DNA from: Trematomus loennbergii
Lineage: Eukaryota; Chordata; Actinopteri; Perciformes; Nototheniidae
DNA length: 64,000 nt
Reading direction: 5' to 3'
NCBI GenBank assembly: GCA_012861695.1
Contig: JAAOOA010000026.1
Location: 12,457,432-12,521,431 of the forward strand
Positions 23,403 to 40,067 of the stretch are shown piece by piece. Below the pieces are notes generated by a model, which had not been told where the DNA came from, did not search any database, and was given only the letters and a program-made list of their open reading frames with translations. The position numbers and the translations under genes were made by a program. Numbering within the stretch: position 1 is the first letter of the stretch; the number at the start of each line of letters is the position of its first letter.

Positions 23403-24064
23403 GCAGTATGTGAGAAAATAACGGTGGAAGTACACAGTCATTTTTTATTTGGAAGGCCATATTTAAAAAGGTGTTTCAAGGCTTAAAAGTCAGATTAGTT
23501 AGATTGTTCTTTTTGCTGTTCCATCAGAGGCAATTTTGCATCTACCAGAATATAGAAAGACATAAGACTAAAACTGTGAAATGTCTGTCTTTGCTAGAGA
23601 AAGAAATATCCTCGCCTTGAAAGCCTGCGGATGCACTAAAGGTTGGTGTGATTATAGGTGTTCTTATGTGTTTGTGACAGCTGGGGCTTCAGCCCTTGTT
23701 ATATTCCCTGTCGTTTAGATTGAAGTGAGGCCATTATTTGTATCTGCATCTGTCGGCCAAGTGTTACCACAACAGCTTGTGAGAGTAGACCTGTAAGTGT
23801 GAGCCAGCAGCTGAAGGGGAAGGTAGTCTCTGTTCATTTGTGCCAAATGCAAGAAGAAAAACCCCCTCCCCCTTGCACTTCCACCCTCACACCCCCATTC
23901 ATGGTCATTCCCATGCTCCTCGTATCATAGTAATGTCTCCACACATCACTGGCAGCTCCAAACCACATATTTAATTGTGTATACACTACAGTCTTCATAT
24001 TGACACTAGCTGTACTTTCACCTAGACTCTGGGTAAAAGCATAGATGTATGTGGGGAACATGTC
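23403..24064 (-). other. intronic sequence, nothing recognised
   Basis: Unique-looking intron between two small transposons. No exon is apparent. Confidence 0.5.
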
Positions 24065-24174
24065 CAGTGTTTCCCATATATTGATTTATTTCTGGCGGGC
24101 CGCCACAATTAAATATCGTCCACCACAAATGGCGGTGCCCCCACAAATAGAATCAAATTCTGTGGGAAACACTG
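24065..24174. mobile_element. 110-bp hAT-like miniature element
   Basis: A perfect 12-bp inverted repeat, CAGTGTTTCCCA at 24065-24076 and its complement at 24163-24174, encloses only 86 bp. CAGTGTTTCCC ends are common in vertebrate hAT elements. The immediate flanks share ATGTC (24060-24064 and 24175-24179) rather than a clear 8-bp duplication, so the superfamily is tentative. Confidence 0.6.
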
Positions 24175-27889
<3,715 letters not shown>

Positions 27890-28060
27890 GTGGTACTAGA
27901 AAACATAAATGGACACATTAGTGACCCTGACGCCTGGAGGGGAATTACAGGGAGAAATATCCTCTCTGCTGGTGCAATGCTATTGAGCTTATGTGCGAGT
28001 CACGGATTGTATACACTGAACACTACAAGGAGGTTAGAGCTGGGGCATAGGCAGACATTT
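27890..28060 (+). mobile_element. LINE endonuclease-domain remnant
   Basis: The plus-strand frame here reads NINGHISDPDAWRGITGRN, then LLSLCASHGLYTLNT. This resembles the part of the apurinic-type endonuclease domain of non-LTR retrotransposons that starts at the GDFNAH motif and runs through D-W-G-G-RN to the FC-H-L-NT stretch. The GDFNAH core is degraded here to ENINGH. A segment normally present between GRN and LL appears deleted, and nothing on either side continues the domain. It is a short dead fragment. The clade is uncertain. Confidence 0.55.
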
Positions 28061-29271
28061 TAAAAAAGAACATGGAAAGCATTGCAGCTTTCTTCAGTAG
28101 TTGAAGTACCCTGATTGCAGTCACCATTGTCCCTTTCAATACAGTATTTACAATGTGTTCCATCCTATCTCTAATGGTTTGTTGGGATGATGCAATACAT
28201 CTATGTGTTGCACTATAGCATGCATTTGATTAATGGTTTATGCTCATATCGCAGGTGCCACAGAAAATAAATTCAGGGTGTCTAAATAAGTGGTAGTAAC
28301 TAACAAGACAGTGTTACTGACACCATAGTATTAGTTAAAAATAAATAAAAGAAAGCATCAATTCTTGCTTTTCTTTAAATCCCAAGATGTGTGTGTTATG
28401 AGTTTGTATACAGAAGGTTGACTTTGAGAAGACCTCTATTGTCAAAAAGGGTATGGAGAACACTGGGAAACCCCTTGAAACTAATAAATAGGCCCTTTGG
28501 ACAGAAGGCAAGAGGGGGGAGGGAGCTCATGGCTGCTCTCCATGGCAGCATCCACTGGGGTAGTATGGAGAGCTTGAGGGGTAGGCTGAGGGCCCTGGCT
28601 ACTGTGAGGGTGTCACAGATTAAACCCTCTCTTCCATGCAGTGTGAACTTGAGAACAGTGCTGTGTGGTTGCCTTGGCAGAATGCAGCTGTGATTTAGCA
28701 AAAACAGCGTCATGTCTGCCAGGCGTTGGTGCCATATTCGGTAAATGCCCATTACTTTAAACATATGCACATTTTTCACCGACTGAGGAGTCTGCTTGAT
28801 GTTGCGAAATTAAGTTTGTATTTCCACTGTTGGCAGTCAAGGAGAAGGTGACTGTTTTTCACACCCCATTCAAGGAAAACATTTCCCTAATGAGATAAAA
28901 AACAAAATTAAAAATTAGAATGTGAGCTAGGAACATGTTGGGAAAATACTGAATGTACTCTTCCAATATCGAGTAGCACATGATAACAAAGGCCCTACGC
29001 AGCTGTGTACATGCACAGGATGTATGATTACCCAGAAGAGCGTCAGGACATACTGTTTTCAGCATATGATAGCTATGTGACAACGATTAACATAATGATT
29101 CAGCCTCTATGGAGATAGACACATGACAAGCATGATCATTTCTGACGTGGGCCTTAGCTAATCTAAACATTGTATACTGCTTTGAACCGGTATTCCTGCA
29201 TCTTGTGACTGTGATACTCCCTCTCTTGTATATGAGCATGTGAAGGACACTGTTCAGGAACTAGTTGTACC

Positions 29272-29300
29272 ATATATATATATATATATATTTTTTTTTT
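29272..29300. repeat. (AT)n followed by T10 tract
   Basis: A run of about nine AT units followed by a run of ten T. Simple sequence, with no further function visible. Confidence 0.9.
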
Positions 29301-32300
29301 GTTTTCTAACAGAAGAACACAATACAAATTTGAAATATTACATTCACCAATCATTTTCAGTCCAATGCTTTCAAGTAACAAATATTTCCTTGTAAATTCA
29401 CTTTTGAAATCATTTAACAAATATGTTATGCCTTGGCCCGCAGCACACTTTTGCTGCAGCCACTCTTTAACAGCCAATATTCACAAAAAAGTTCTGAACT
29501 TTTACCGCATAATTTACATTGTGAGACACAAAGTCTGACGGACACCACGGCTGTATGAAACATATGGAAACCGATGGCTTAGTTATTTTTTCATGATCGC
29601 AATACTGAAGAAGGGAAACAGAATGCTGCTGAATTTGCATGCAACATCACTATCCATGCTACAGACAATTTGCATTTTTTCAGACACGCTTTTGATTTGC
29701 CACGTCCTGGCATTCCTATCTCTATGGACATCTACTATCTTGCTGTGGAGTTGTAATTACATTTGTAAAGACTCTTTAGGTGAGGATTGAAAGGACAACA
29801 CACAAAATTGAGTCCTCAACTCAGGATGAGAAATTCCTTTTTCAGTTGTAGACATGCTGTAGCGCGAAGGATGTATGTGAAGTGTCATATATGGCATGAT
29901 GACAGCTGCAGCAGCAATGTGTTTAAGACTTGAGGCACATCATCATGTTAAGTCTGGGTCAGTTGGTAAACTACATGTTTTATAGCACCAGAAAATCCAG
30001 AGTGATTCATTTTAGAAATGAAAATGCCTCAGCTTCACCAAACATAAATACATGTTCTTATTCATTTAAATTCGTATTTTTGTTTTGCAGCTCACTCTTT
30101 TGTTTCTACAGTAATTATGTACTTTTATACTTGTCACTTGTACTTTCCATTTACTTTTAACCGAGTCATTTAATTGGCAGCCCTCCATTTTGGAAAAGGA
30201 ACAGCACTTAACCAAATTAAGTCTTATTTCAGGTGGACAATTATAAATGAATGTCAAATGGAGTCATGCTCAAGAAGAAAACAATACAAAAATGTACTCT
30301 AAAGTGTTTTACATCAAAATACTTTTCTAATAATGTATAAAGCACAAATCCATTATATTTTGCCCAAAGATAATACAAAATCCAAGGGCTTCAGGTAACA
30401 ATAAATGATTTATTTTTGAGAGAGTTCTTGGTGGTCGTACTGACTTTCCAATGCTGATTACAAATGATGATGTTGAATGAAGTATAATAATAATGAAAAC
30501 CTAATTATAAATACTAAACAATCCAAACATATACAGAATAACACTCATCATTTCACTTACTTGAATGTGTACACAATATCCCTGTAATCATCTCAAGTGG
30601 ATTTATACAATTGATTATTATTTTATCAGTCAAATAAACTGTTTTATAAATGAACTTAGTTATAGGTTGGACTTTATGGTTTCAATTTAGTCTCGGTGTG
30701 CTGACAATGCTGTGGTTTGGTAGTTAAAACAGCTCAGAAATCCCATTAATTGCACCTAATGACAAAGCATTAGCAAGATGGTACATAGTGGAGCAGATAT
30801 TTTAGCAGACATTTTATTCAGGAGTTGATAGCTGGAATAGTAGACCTATATTCTTCAGGTTGATAAAACTAATTATACTTTTTCTCCCGTCTTCTGAATG
30901 TTATCACGATAATAACGTCATGAGGTGCATGCTCACATGTCAGTGTTGTGTTTCACATATTAAGAATTTTCACCTGTAAAATGACTTTGTTTACCTACAC
31001 AACAGTACTAAGGTCTTAGCATGAAAGCTACATTGCTCACAAACATATAAGAGAACTACATTATTGAATGTTCATTTCAGGTGGAAGAGAGAGGATACAA
31101 ATAGGTGACTTACTCAGTATATAAACATACTGTGGTAAAAATAATAGGATTTTTTTTAACTGGATACATGCAACATAGCTTTCATTATGAAGGTCTCATG
31201 TCATAAAATAAACAGTTTGATGTATTGAGAGGAAAAGGACGGCAACACAAATACATGCTTTTCTCAATATTACATTTGAGCGATAATTACATTCATTTTA
31301 TGGTTTACTTTATAGATAAAAAATTGCAAAAGAGCATCTTGAGCCTTAGACCTACTTTACCACTTAAACCTTTATTGTGAGTAAGTGCTGGTAAGCGATA
31401 CATATTGAGCAGTGATGATGTAAAGAAGCTTTTTCATTTATTATTTTTATAAATTGCAAACACGAACAATTAGCTCCTTTGGCAAATCACTTTTATCATA
31501 ATTGTTACCTCTAGAAGCTTCATGTCAATCTCATAAGTTGCTGGCAACCAGATCATTTTAATTAACAGGACTTGGTATTCGTGTTACAACAATGCGCATG
31601 TGTAAGACACCCGGAACAATTAAAGCTTGGAGCAATTAAATTATAACTCGCCTGGACTGTAACATAGCAATTTAAAATGTCCTCCCTAGCATTATGGCTG
31701 CCTGTTTCTGAGGTGAAAATTAATTTGTGTAGCCGGATTTCAGATGAGCCATGGTTGCCCCAAATGCCTCGATGACCCACCATGCACTGACGGTCATATA
31801 TCATCAGTGACAGCTTAATTATAAAGAAGCCATTTCAACCGTGTAAGGTGCACTGTGATCTGCATGCAGATCTATCAGGACAGAGATAAGAATAGTAGAC
31901 CTCTCTTTAAGTTTTTGTGAGCGCAGGAATATTAAATTACCCCAGTCATATCCTCAATTATATTATGTAATTAAATAAACTGAATGTGTTTTATTTATTA
32001 AAGTACTTTATTTAGTTTTAAGTGTTTGGGTAACTGGTGTATTTAACATAATATACAGATAGTCAATGCCTCATTGCAAAATAAAAATCCTGCGGACCCA
32101 CAGATCTCGGGGAAGGATGATTATGTTCGGTAGCGTGGCATATGAAAGGATCTCATTTTGGTAAAATAGTACCTGTCCTCCCAGTGAACTCCGACATGCC
32201 GCTTCTTTGAAAAGTCCTCCCCAGTGCTACACACAGTATGACTGACGGCATATTTCCCAGAATTGATATATTCAAATGTCCACGGCATTATATCATTTTG

Positions 32301-32756
32301 ATTACTGATGAGAAAGAAATGCAATTATATCTCAACTGTATTCTTTATAGCATCATGCACTGTGCATCATGAATTGTTTATGATGTAAAGGTTGAATTGA
32401 GCAAATAAATTTGCTTTTTTCTCTGTGATCTGTCTTTACTATGGGATAAAGGCTTTGTTTAAAAAGGGCTGCTTTAGTACATCTCAGAGGTCTGATCAAA
32501 CCATTGCTGTGACTCTAGAGGCAAACTGTCTGGTGTTGGATGTTAATAAATCTATGAATCACATTATTTATTATTTCTCATTTTCTGTCTGCAGGGCTGT
32601 CACATTTATTTCGAGAATGGTCTAAATTCTATCAATCATCCTTGTCTCCGATAGTGGGGAAATATTTATTATTCTGTTTGTAGTCTTTTTATGTGCTGCC
32701 TGTAATGCTAATGGTTCTGTTTTTGCAATTGTAAGATGAAGAAAAACTATGATAGT

Positions 32757-32781
32757 ATATATATATATATATATATATATA
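32757..32781. repeat. (AT)12 microsatellite
   Basis: An uninterrupted AT dinucleotide run of about 25 bp. Confidence 0.95.
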
Positions 32782-34588
32782 GACAGAGGCTGCGGTAAGA
32801 GGCAGAAACCAAATGCAATGAAGTTCTTCACCGATACTGAAATATAGAATATAACCCTTCCAATGATTTAAATCACAGTTTGGCTCCTGCTGAAAAGAAA
32901 AAGTTTGACAAAAAGTCAACCGATACAAATACAATCCTTGCAGTGTATTCTAAAGTGTGTAAGTATAATATGTATTGGATACGGACTGCAGTGATAAAAG
33001 GAAAAGCAGTACACGTTAGTATACTGAATGCAGAAAAAAGCTTTATAGTATTCAGCTTTTTAAGTGTTTATTTGTAATCTATCGCACAATCAATCAAAGT
33101 ACATTACAAAGGCAATAAGTGTCTCTGCCTTTGTGAACAAACTCGAAAACCCTCACTTCTCCAATTAGTTTCTTTCAAAAGTTTATATAGGAGGTTATTG
33201 CAATAAACTGAAGGTGTTGATTAAAACTCATTTACCAACTGATATGAGAATAGATGTGTCAGGACTGTCTTGAATAACATTTCAAAGAACGGGTTGACAA
33301 TGTAAGATACCACTGTACTGTATGTGTTATTAATATGTTGCTAACTCAACCTCCACATAGGGATTTGAAATATATATTAAGCCATATTGTCACTGAACTT
33401 CAACAGAAACTCCGCTATCCTGTTCAGATGTTTGGGAGTATTGTATCACGGTTTTAGCACACATCGTTATGTTATATTAAGCGTTAACATCAGCAGAATG
33501 TGAAAAACATTAGTGGGAAAAAAGAAACCAAAGAACAGCTTTCATTGGATTCAGCAGGGTTGTTGAACAGAACAAAATGCCTATGCAGTGTCACCATGAA
33601 GTTGAAGGATGAATTTAAAGGATTGAACAAATGTGTATCATAATAGAGAAGAATATCATCATACAAACAGTGATTCATTCTATATTTGAAGGATACTTTA
33701 ATCAGTGTTTGAGTACATTTAAAGAGTAAGGAAAACATAAACACCGAGTTGCTTTCAGCTAACGGGTAATACAATTACTGTACAAGGACAGTGAAGGGCC
33801 AGTGGGTGTGTTTGTGAAAGAAATGCTCCCCTTTGTAAACTTCTCGCTGTAACCTCCAAAGTCTACATGCATTGTTAAGAAAGATACTTTTCCATAAGTG
33901 TCAACAACCATTATATGAACTACTGCAGGCCTTAACAGTTAGCTGAACCGTATCAATCTTTTGTACGAAAATATTCTCAACTAAAGAATAGCCTAACATG
34001 CTTTAGAGACTTGCAGATAACTTGGAATAATCACTAACAATAAAAAAAGAATGTGTTATAATGACAAACACATTACTTGCAACTCTCATGGTTAAGAGTA
34101 TCACTCATGTAAAATAAATATAGCTCAACACCACGTCAGTCAACTGCCATTTTAGCCTGGTTACACAAGATACCTGTCTCTGTCTGCTGCTGTCACATAA
34201 CGGCGAGACAGCGCAGAGGAAGGACAACCAAAAGCAGGGAGAGTTGGGAAAACGTTTGCCTGAGTGAGTGAGAAACTGACAGCTCAATGCCAGAATAATA
34301 GAGTACTCGCACTTCAGTCTTGCCCAGAACTGACAGCATCAGACAGTGTGATGTTCACTCAAAGAACCAGGAGACACCTTGGGGCCATGGGGCCAAACCA
34401 CCAGGCCCGATGTCCTGTTCTTCCCCTCACCTTTACATTTTATACACATTAAACATTGTAAATGCAAAAATGCAACTCCCTAAAAACACTATTATACTGA
34501 GTTTTTGCAAATGCATTTCACCTGCATAAAACCATGTTTTAAACAGATAAATACAGGTTTACTGCTTGGGGGGGTGCTGCCTGAGCCA

Positions 34589-34608
34589 GGGGGGGGGGGG
34601 GGGGGGGG
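34589..34608. repeat. poly(G) run of 20
   Basis: Twenty consecutive G on the plus strand, next to another G7 at 34568-34574. Together they could support quadruplex structure. The exact length may be affected by assembly or sequencing error. Confidence 0.9.
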
Positions 34609-34681
34609 CATTGGGATATATATTTTTCCTCTGGAGCAGAGAGAGGAGCTGTGGATTATTGTTAGTTATTGATTAATGCAT

Positions 34682-34954
34682 CAGTGTTTCTTAGGGTCAA
34701 AAACACTAAACTCACAACTTAAAATGAAAGTGTTTCATTTATTTAATAAAAGAGCACATGTTCAATGTCAAAAGTGACAGTATATATAGATTAGTTGCAA
34801 TTTGGTGCTATATATATATACAAAATAATAATAAAAAAAAATAAAAAAATAATATATATATATATTTTTTTAAAGACCTTCAATTTCAGGGGGGGTGCGG
34901 GGCTCCGTTGGCAGGGCGCAGCGCCCCTCCAAGACAATGGTAGGGGAAACACTG
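34682..34954. mobile_element. hAT-like element fragment with CAGTGTTTC ends
   Basis: The right end GGGGAAACACTG (34943-34954) is the complement of a CAGTGTTTCCCC terminus. A CAGTGTTTC at 34682-34690 could be the left end. The G-rich stretch upstream (about 34560-34608) looks like the C/G-rich subterminal part of similar elements, so the true left boundary may lie near 34550. I see no 8-bp flanking duplication. The interior includes AT runs (34804-34870). Confidence 0.4.
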
Positions 34955-37079
34955 ATATATTGTCAAATTAATAATGCATCCAATGCCTATATGTTGACTC
35001 TGTACACCTCAGCTCTATGCAGCACAACACAGGTTGCTCTGTATTTGCTGGATGTGTTAAAAGGCAACCGTTTGCTCAAATATATGCCTCAGCAATGCAT
35101 AAGATATATCTCAGTTTTTGAACGTTTGTTTCCGCTGAAAGAAGTGACCAAAAAAACATCAGTTAATGCAGGTTGAAAGAAATGTGTTTTACTTATTAAG
35201 AAGTAACATAAAATAGCACCAGGAATTATTTTCTAGAGAAAAAATTGTATTTGTTAAAGGATTTATTGAAATCAAGCTGTGAGTGTGATCCACACACGGT
35301 CACATCTGAGCCTATTAGGATTATATTATAAAATAAGTGGCTTGATATGTACTGTATGTCCTCATGTGGTTTATTGTATTCAACTAGCATGAACACATAG
35401 AAGCTGAGGTGTTCTTTCATCAAGTATATCGGTTAAAGATGAGATGGATGATGGCACACATTTAACAAGTTCAGCTGTATCTAATTATAAAGATGTTTGA
35501 GAGAAGGTTGAGCAGAGGACAGTGAGACGCAACCAAGACACAGAGAAATAGGGGAGTTATAGTAATCCAATATTATAAAACTTGTAATTATACCAGAATT
35601 AATGTATCCAAAAAGCAAAAACAGCAAATGAAACATCAATCTTCTCTAATGATTTGTTCTGCTCTGTGGCCCGGGAGCCTTTGGCCCATCCCAGCACCCA
35701 CTGGGTACTGGGTTAGGGGGGGGCTCACATATGTTCAATTTAGAGTTGCCAGTCCACATATGTAAGCCTGCCAATAAAAGAAGGTCCTGGAAATTGAAAA
35801 ACATGCAACAAAATGGGTCGAACAAAAACAATCATGTCTAGAAATATGTGTAAAAACTAATTAAATCAGATAATAATGAACAGAAAACAGTCCAAACGAT
35901 CAAAGCTCATTTGTATAGAAGATGTGAACTACTTTTGATCCAACAGAAATAAGCAAAACTTATTTTCAAATTAAAATGAAGGCCACAAGGCAACAAATGA
36001 TTCACACTGTTTGATTATTTGCCTTTTTCATGGAGACATTTTGACATTTCGTCCAATAAAAAAAGAAAATAATAGGATGTAATAAAATAATGAAAGCTGA
36101 ATCCTATTTAGCTGTTATGGTTATAGTCTGAGTATTCTGTATGATGACTCCTTGCAAAGGCCTATTGTTAAGTCATTATTAAAATCTATAATAACAGGTG
36201 CTTTTCCTAATATGACAAACATGTGAGCCAAAATGTCTGCAGTAAAAATGTCTATCCAAAAAGTCTCACTGCCAGTGGAAATACTTTTTTTAATTAGTAG
36301 TCACACCAGGGAATACAGTGACGAAGAATATCCCCTTGCCGTTCCCATAATCCTATATAAAAAATATTCTTGTTTCAGTGACGTGTAAAACAAACTAATG
36401 ACACTGAATAGTCATAATGTCATACGTTTGATTCATGTTGATCATGTCTGCTGCTACAACACAGTCATGACACTGTTATGCACACCCCTTCAAATAAAGT
36501 GTCACACCAAAAGTGTGTTGTGGGTGGGAGAGGAGGAGGTGGGGCCGTGAGCAGCAGAGGTGAGAGGATTCAAAAGAATGCGGAGGTGGGTAGAGCGAAG
36601 AGACGGCGAGAAGGTGTGCATGGAGAAGAGGGGGAGATACCGAAATAGAGAAGGTGTGCGAGGAGAGGGGATAACAAGATAGGTGTGAACAATGTAACCA
36701 AGTTTTTGGTAGAAAATGAGAAGGTGATGAGCAGGCAAGAATCGGAGAGGAAGACTAATCTGTAAAAACACAGCCAGGAGAATTCAAAAGGAATTAACAA
36801 GATGAGATAAAGCACTTGGAAGGTATTGACATCCATCAAGGTGTGATTATTATTTTTTTAAATGCTAGCAGAAAGAGAATTGTCAATTAACACAAGGTGG
36901 TGACAGTGCAGAGGCTGGTGTTTCCAATTCTGTCTAGAGGGAAGAAACTATTTTAGTGAGAGAATGCCGGAGAACAAAAGTATGTAGGAGTTGAGTTATC
37001 AGCTGCACTGTAGAGTGTGTGCATGTACTGTATATGTTAATAGTGAGCTTCAGCCTCAGAGGATTACAAATAACAGTAA
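34955..37079 (-). other. astn2: intronic sequence with a purine-rich stretch
   Basis: Intron without recognised exons. About 36510-36740 is strongly purine-rich on the plus strand (pyrimidine-rich on the astn2 sense strand), which produces long spurious minus-strand frames rich in Leu, Ser and Pro. Confidence 0.5.
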
Positions 37080-37577
37080 CTCTGTATTAGGGCTGTGCAA
37101 TTAATCGTATTTTAATCGCAATTACGATTTTGGCCTGCCACAATTACGAAAACAACATAATCGAAAAAAACGATTATTTTGCTTTGCTAGGTTGTGACAG
37201 TGCACTGCAACATATTTGATCAAATGTATTTGTATTTATCATATTTATATATGTTTAGTAGCTTGTTGAAGTGCGCTCCAAAATATTTGTTGATCTTGTT
37301 TATTGGTATTTATTATTTTGATATTATTTATTTAAATGTAGATATAAATGTATCATTTATTTTATTTTTTTTGTATTGGTTTTTCAGTTGAATTATACGC
37401 TCAGGGAAATCAACAGTTAAAAAGATACTGTTCAAATTATTATTTGTATTTACAAGTTCAATAAATGGATGTTTTCAAAGTTAATGAATAATCGTATTTA
37501 ATAATCGTGATATCAATTATTGACCAAAATAATCGTGATTATAATTTTTGCCATAATCGCACAGCCCTACTCTGTAT
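37080..37577. mobile_element. hAT MITE family A, copy 2, with perfect 8-bp target duplication
   Basis: The element is 37088-37569 (482 bp), flanked by CTCTGTAT at 37080-37087 and 37570-37577. The ends are TAGGGCTGTGC and the complementary GCACAGCCCTA. The interior matches copy 1 in inverted orientation, including the CACTGCAACATATTTGATC and GCGCTCCAAAATATTTGTTG segments. It has no coding capacity. Confidence 0.9.
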
Positions 37578-38029
37578 TCACCAGTCAGAAAGCTGCAGTA
37601 TGGCAATGAAATCAATATACTGATACACTTAGGTATTCTAGCCATCACTGTCAAACCACATTTCTGCTCCACCTGCTATAATTTAAATAATAACAAAGAA
37701 AATACAGACATAATAATAACAAAGTGTGTTAAAAGTGTATTGAAATAATACATACGAATTGAAGTGAGGTGTATATTACTTAAACGCAGCAGAATAAAAG
37801 GAGAGGAAAATCAATTCTACAAAGTAGAGTGATCAGTGCAAATAATCTGCAATAGGCATTTTGTAGACTCCTTTATTGGATTTGTTGTGAGAAGTCTTGC
37901 TGCAGCAACTTTTAAACTAGTTGTAGTTTGGAGAGGTTGTATGGGGTGAGACAAAAACAAGTTGACACTTCCCCATACACCCTGACAGCATCCCATCAAC
38001 AAGAACTAATACACCAGGAGTTGCAACAC
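37578..38029 (-). other. intronic sequence, nothing recognised
   Basis: Short intronic spacer between two transposons. Confidence 0.5.
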
Positions 38030-38368
38030 TTAACCCTCCTATTGTCTTCGTTTCCCCCCCCCTTACTTTGGTGTTTGCGGTCAAATTTGACCGGTCCTGT
38101 TTTAACTGCTATTACATTAACACAAAAACCATTAATCATCACCAAATTTCATTTAACACCCTTTCAAACTGTAAATATTGTATCAGACTACTGGTATACA
38201 TGACAAACTGCAGTAAATATACAAAGAATAGACACTGAACATGTATCCATGTGGGGGGATGGGCACATAAGAGCGGGAAATGTGTCAAATTGTTCTGTGT
38301 GTGTGTTTGTGAGTGCCAGGTGTGATTCACATGGGGGATTAGGCACATAAAGGGGGAACACATATAGA

Positions 38369-38435
<67 letters not shown>

Positions 38436-38696
38436 TGTGTGTTTATCTGATCCGGATGGTTACCAATTCCTTTTCTTTATGGCGGTCATTTTTGACCGGG
38501 AACACCATGGGTATTACAAAGTTGACTAAATCATCCAAAATGCAATGAAAGTGGTGATCAGCAATTTTATATGTTCGAATGTCTACTGTGAAGGATATCA
38601 TAAAGCCTTAATGCAATAGAATGTAAAACTAAAAAGTTATGATTGATGAAAGTAGTAAATCGGTCAGATTTGACCCGAAGACAACAGGAGGGTTAA
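38030..38696. mobile_element. piggyBac-type MITE with CCCT ends and TTAA duplication
   Basis: TTAA at 38030-38033 and 38693-38696 flanks a 659-bp element. Its termini are CCCTCCTATTGTCTTCG on the left and, read inward, CCCTCCTGTTGTCTTCG on the right (one mismatch in 17). CCCT ends at TTAA sites are diagnostic of the piggyBac superfamily. Inside are the perfect palindrome GGTCAAATTTGACC (38079-38092), two related motifs (about 38482-38498 and 38661-38677) and a GT microsatellite. No transposase is present. Confidence 0.88.
38374..38443. repeat. (TG)n microsatellite inside the piggyBac-type MITE
   Basis: About 70 bp of TG/GT repeat with one GTAT interruption near 38428. Confidence 0.95.
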
Positions 38697-39520
38697 GCTG
38701 TGCAGCTGTAGCTCTGCCTTCACAGTATGGTTTCAAATCATTACTCATTCCACTCACTCCATCAGTACCACTAATTCCAAGGCTTCCAATACCAGCTGGG
38801 AGGACAAACACTTTGAAAAATCACCACGCTCATCATCATGCAGAATGGAGTGGAGTCTGTGCTTATCTAAAGTGCATTATCAACTCAAGGTGTCTCAAAC
38901 CACTTAACAATACAATGAGATTAACAGGAGCATCAACATATGCAACACTGACAGACAGGTCATCATCACCCCTTTATAAATAGAGGCTTAAAAACGTTTC
39001 TGGCGAGGGATGTCACTTTAAAGATCCGAGTAAAGGAACAATCATGCCAACATTTCAAACTGCAAAATAATGTGTTGAAATCAATACATTTTAATGGAAT
39101 CTCTGTAATAAGTGGATTCACTCTCTAGGGCTAAATAATACACGTTTCTTTTTTCACTCTAATGTAAACTTTGGTGAACTTTAAAGACAAGTTTGTGCGG
39201 TATTGAACAACAGTAAGCTGTGCTGACAGGGTTGACCTTTGTGGAACAACGAGTCAGAGAATCTAAGATGTAGGAGGCTAGTGTAGCTAATTAACTGTTG
39301 CATCATCCACCTCTGTCAGAGAATAAACTACTTTTTTCAAAGAGAAATGGTTATGATATAACACAGATGGTATAAACGTTGTCAACTTGCTGACCTGTTA
39401 GCAACAGGGCTTACAAGCTCTTCAATAACTCTTAATTATGTATATTCCCGAGTATACAATGCCATGGCTGGTTGGCGTGTTAGCAGTTAGCTCACCTACA
39501 GTAATACCCTACGTCAACAT
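38697..39520 (-). other. intronic sequence, nothing recognised
   Basis: Intronic sequence between the MITE and the LINE fragment. No exon seen. Confidence 0.5.
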
Positions 39521-40067
39521 AACTTGCACTGGCTGGCTTCCAGTAACTGCTAGAATCCACTTCAAGACACTGGTACTAGCGTACCATGCTGTGAATGGAT
39601 CTGGCCCTTCCTACATCCAGGACATGGTTAAACCATACACCCCAGCACGTGCACTCCGCTCTGCATCAGCCAAACGGCTCGCTACACCCACACTACGAGG
39701 GGGACCCAAGTTCCCATCAGCAAAACACGTCGGTTTGCTATCCTGGCTCCAAAATGGTGGAATGAGCTCCCCATTGACATCAGGACAGCAGAAAGCTTAC
39801 ACATCTTCCGGCGCAGACTAAAAACCCATCTCTTTCGACTCCACTTCGAGCGATAGAATTACTAACAAAGCACTTATATACTAATAAAGGACTGGCTTAT
39901 CTAAAGCTACTGTAGTTGAGTAGCACTAGAAATGTTTTGGCTCTATGAAACCTGATGTACTTATATGATTCTGTTTTCTTCAAGTTTGTATCTTCTTGGT
40001 TGAATGCACTTATTGTAAGTCGCTTTGGATAAAAGCGTCAGCTAAATGCAATGTAATGTAATGTAAT
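39521..40067 (+). mobile_element. L2-clade LINE, 5'-truncated 3' end with intact tail hairpin
   Basis: The plus strand encodes the C-terminal end of an L2-type reverse transcriptase ORF. It opens at WLPVTARIHFKTLVLAYHA and continues through the YIQDMVKPYTPARALRSA region. It then finishes in another frame with FAILAPKWWNELP, an IFRRRLKTHLF segment and a TAG stop at 39854-39856. One frameshift lies near 39710-39722. A CTGG duplication near 39530 breaks the frame upstream. The 3' UTR ends in CGCTTTGGATAAAAGCG (40021-40037) and ATGTA repeats. That tail is the same hairpin as in the two SINEs, which identifies the likely mobilising LINE clade. The copy is dead because of truncation and frameshifts. 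Confidence 0.85.

Larger units (their letters stand above)
28061..34588 (-). other. astn2: large astn2 intron, central part
   Basis: About 6.5 kb of AT-rich intron without recognised exons or well-bounded transposons. It contains AT microsatellites at 29272-29290 and 32757-32781. The plus-strand frame at 28391-28693 has no recognisable domain. Confidence 0.5.
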
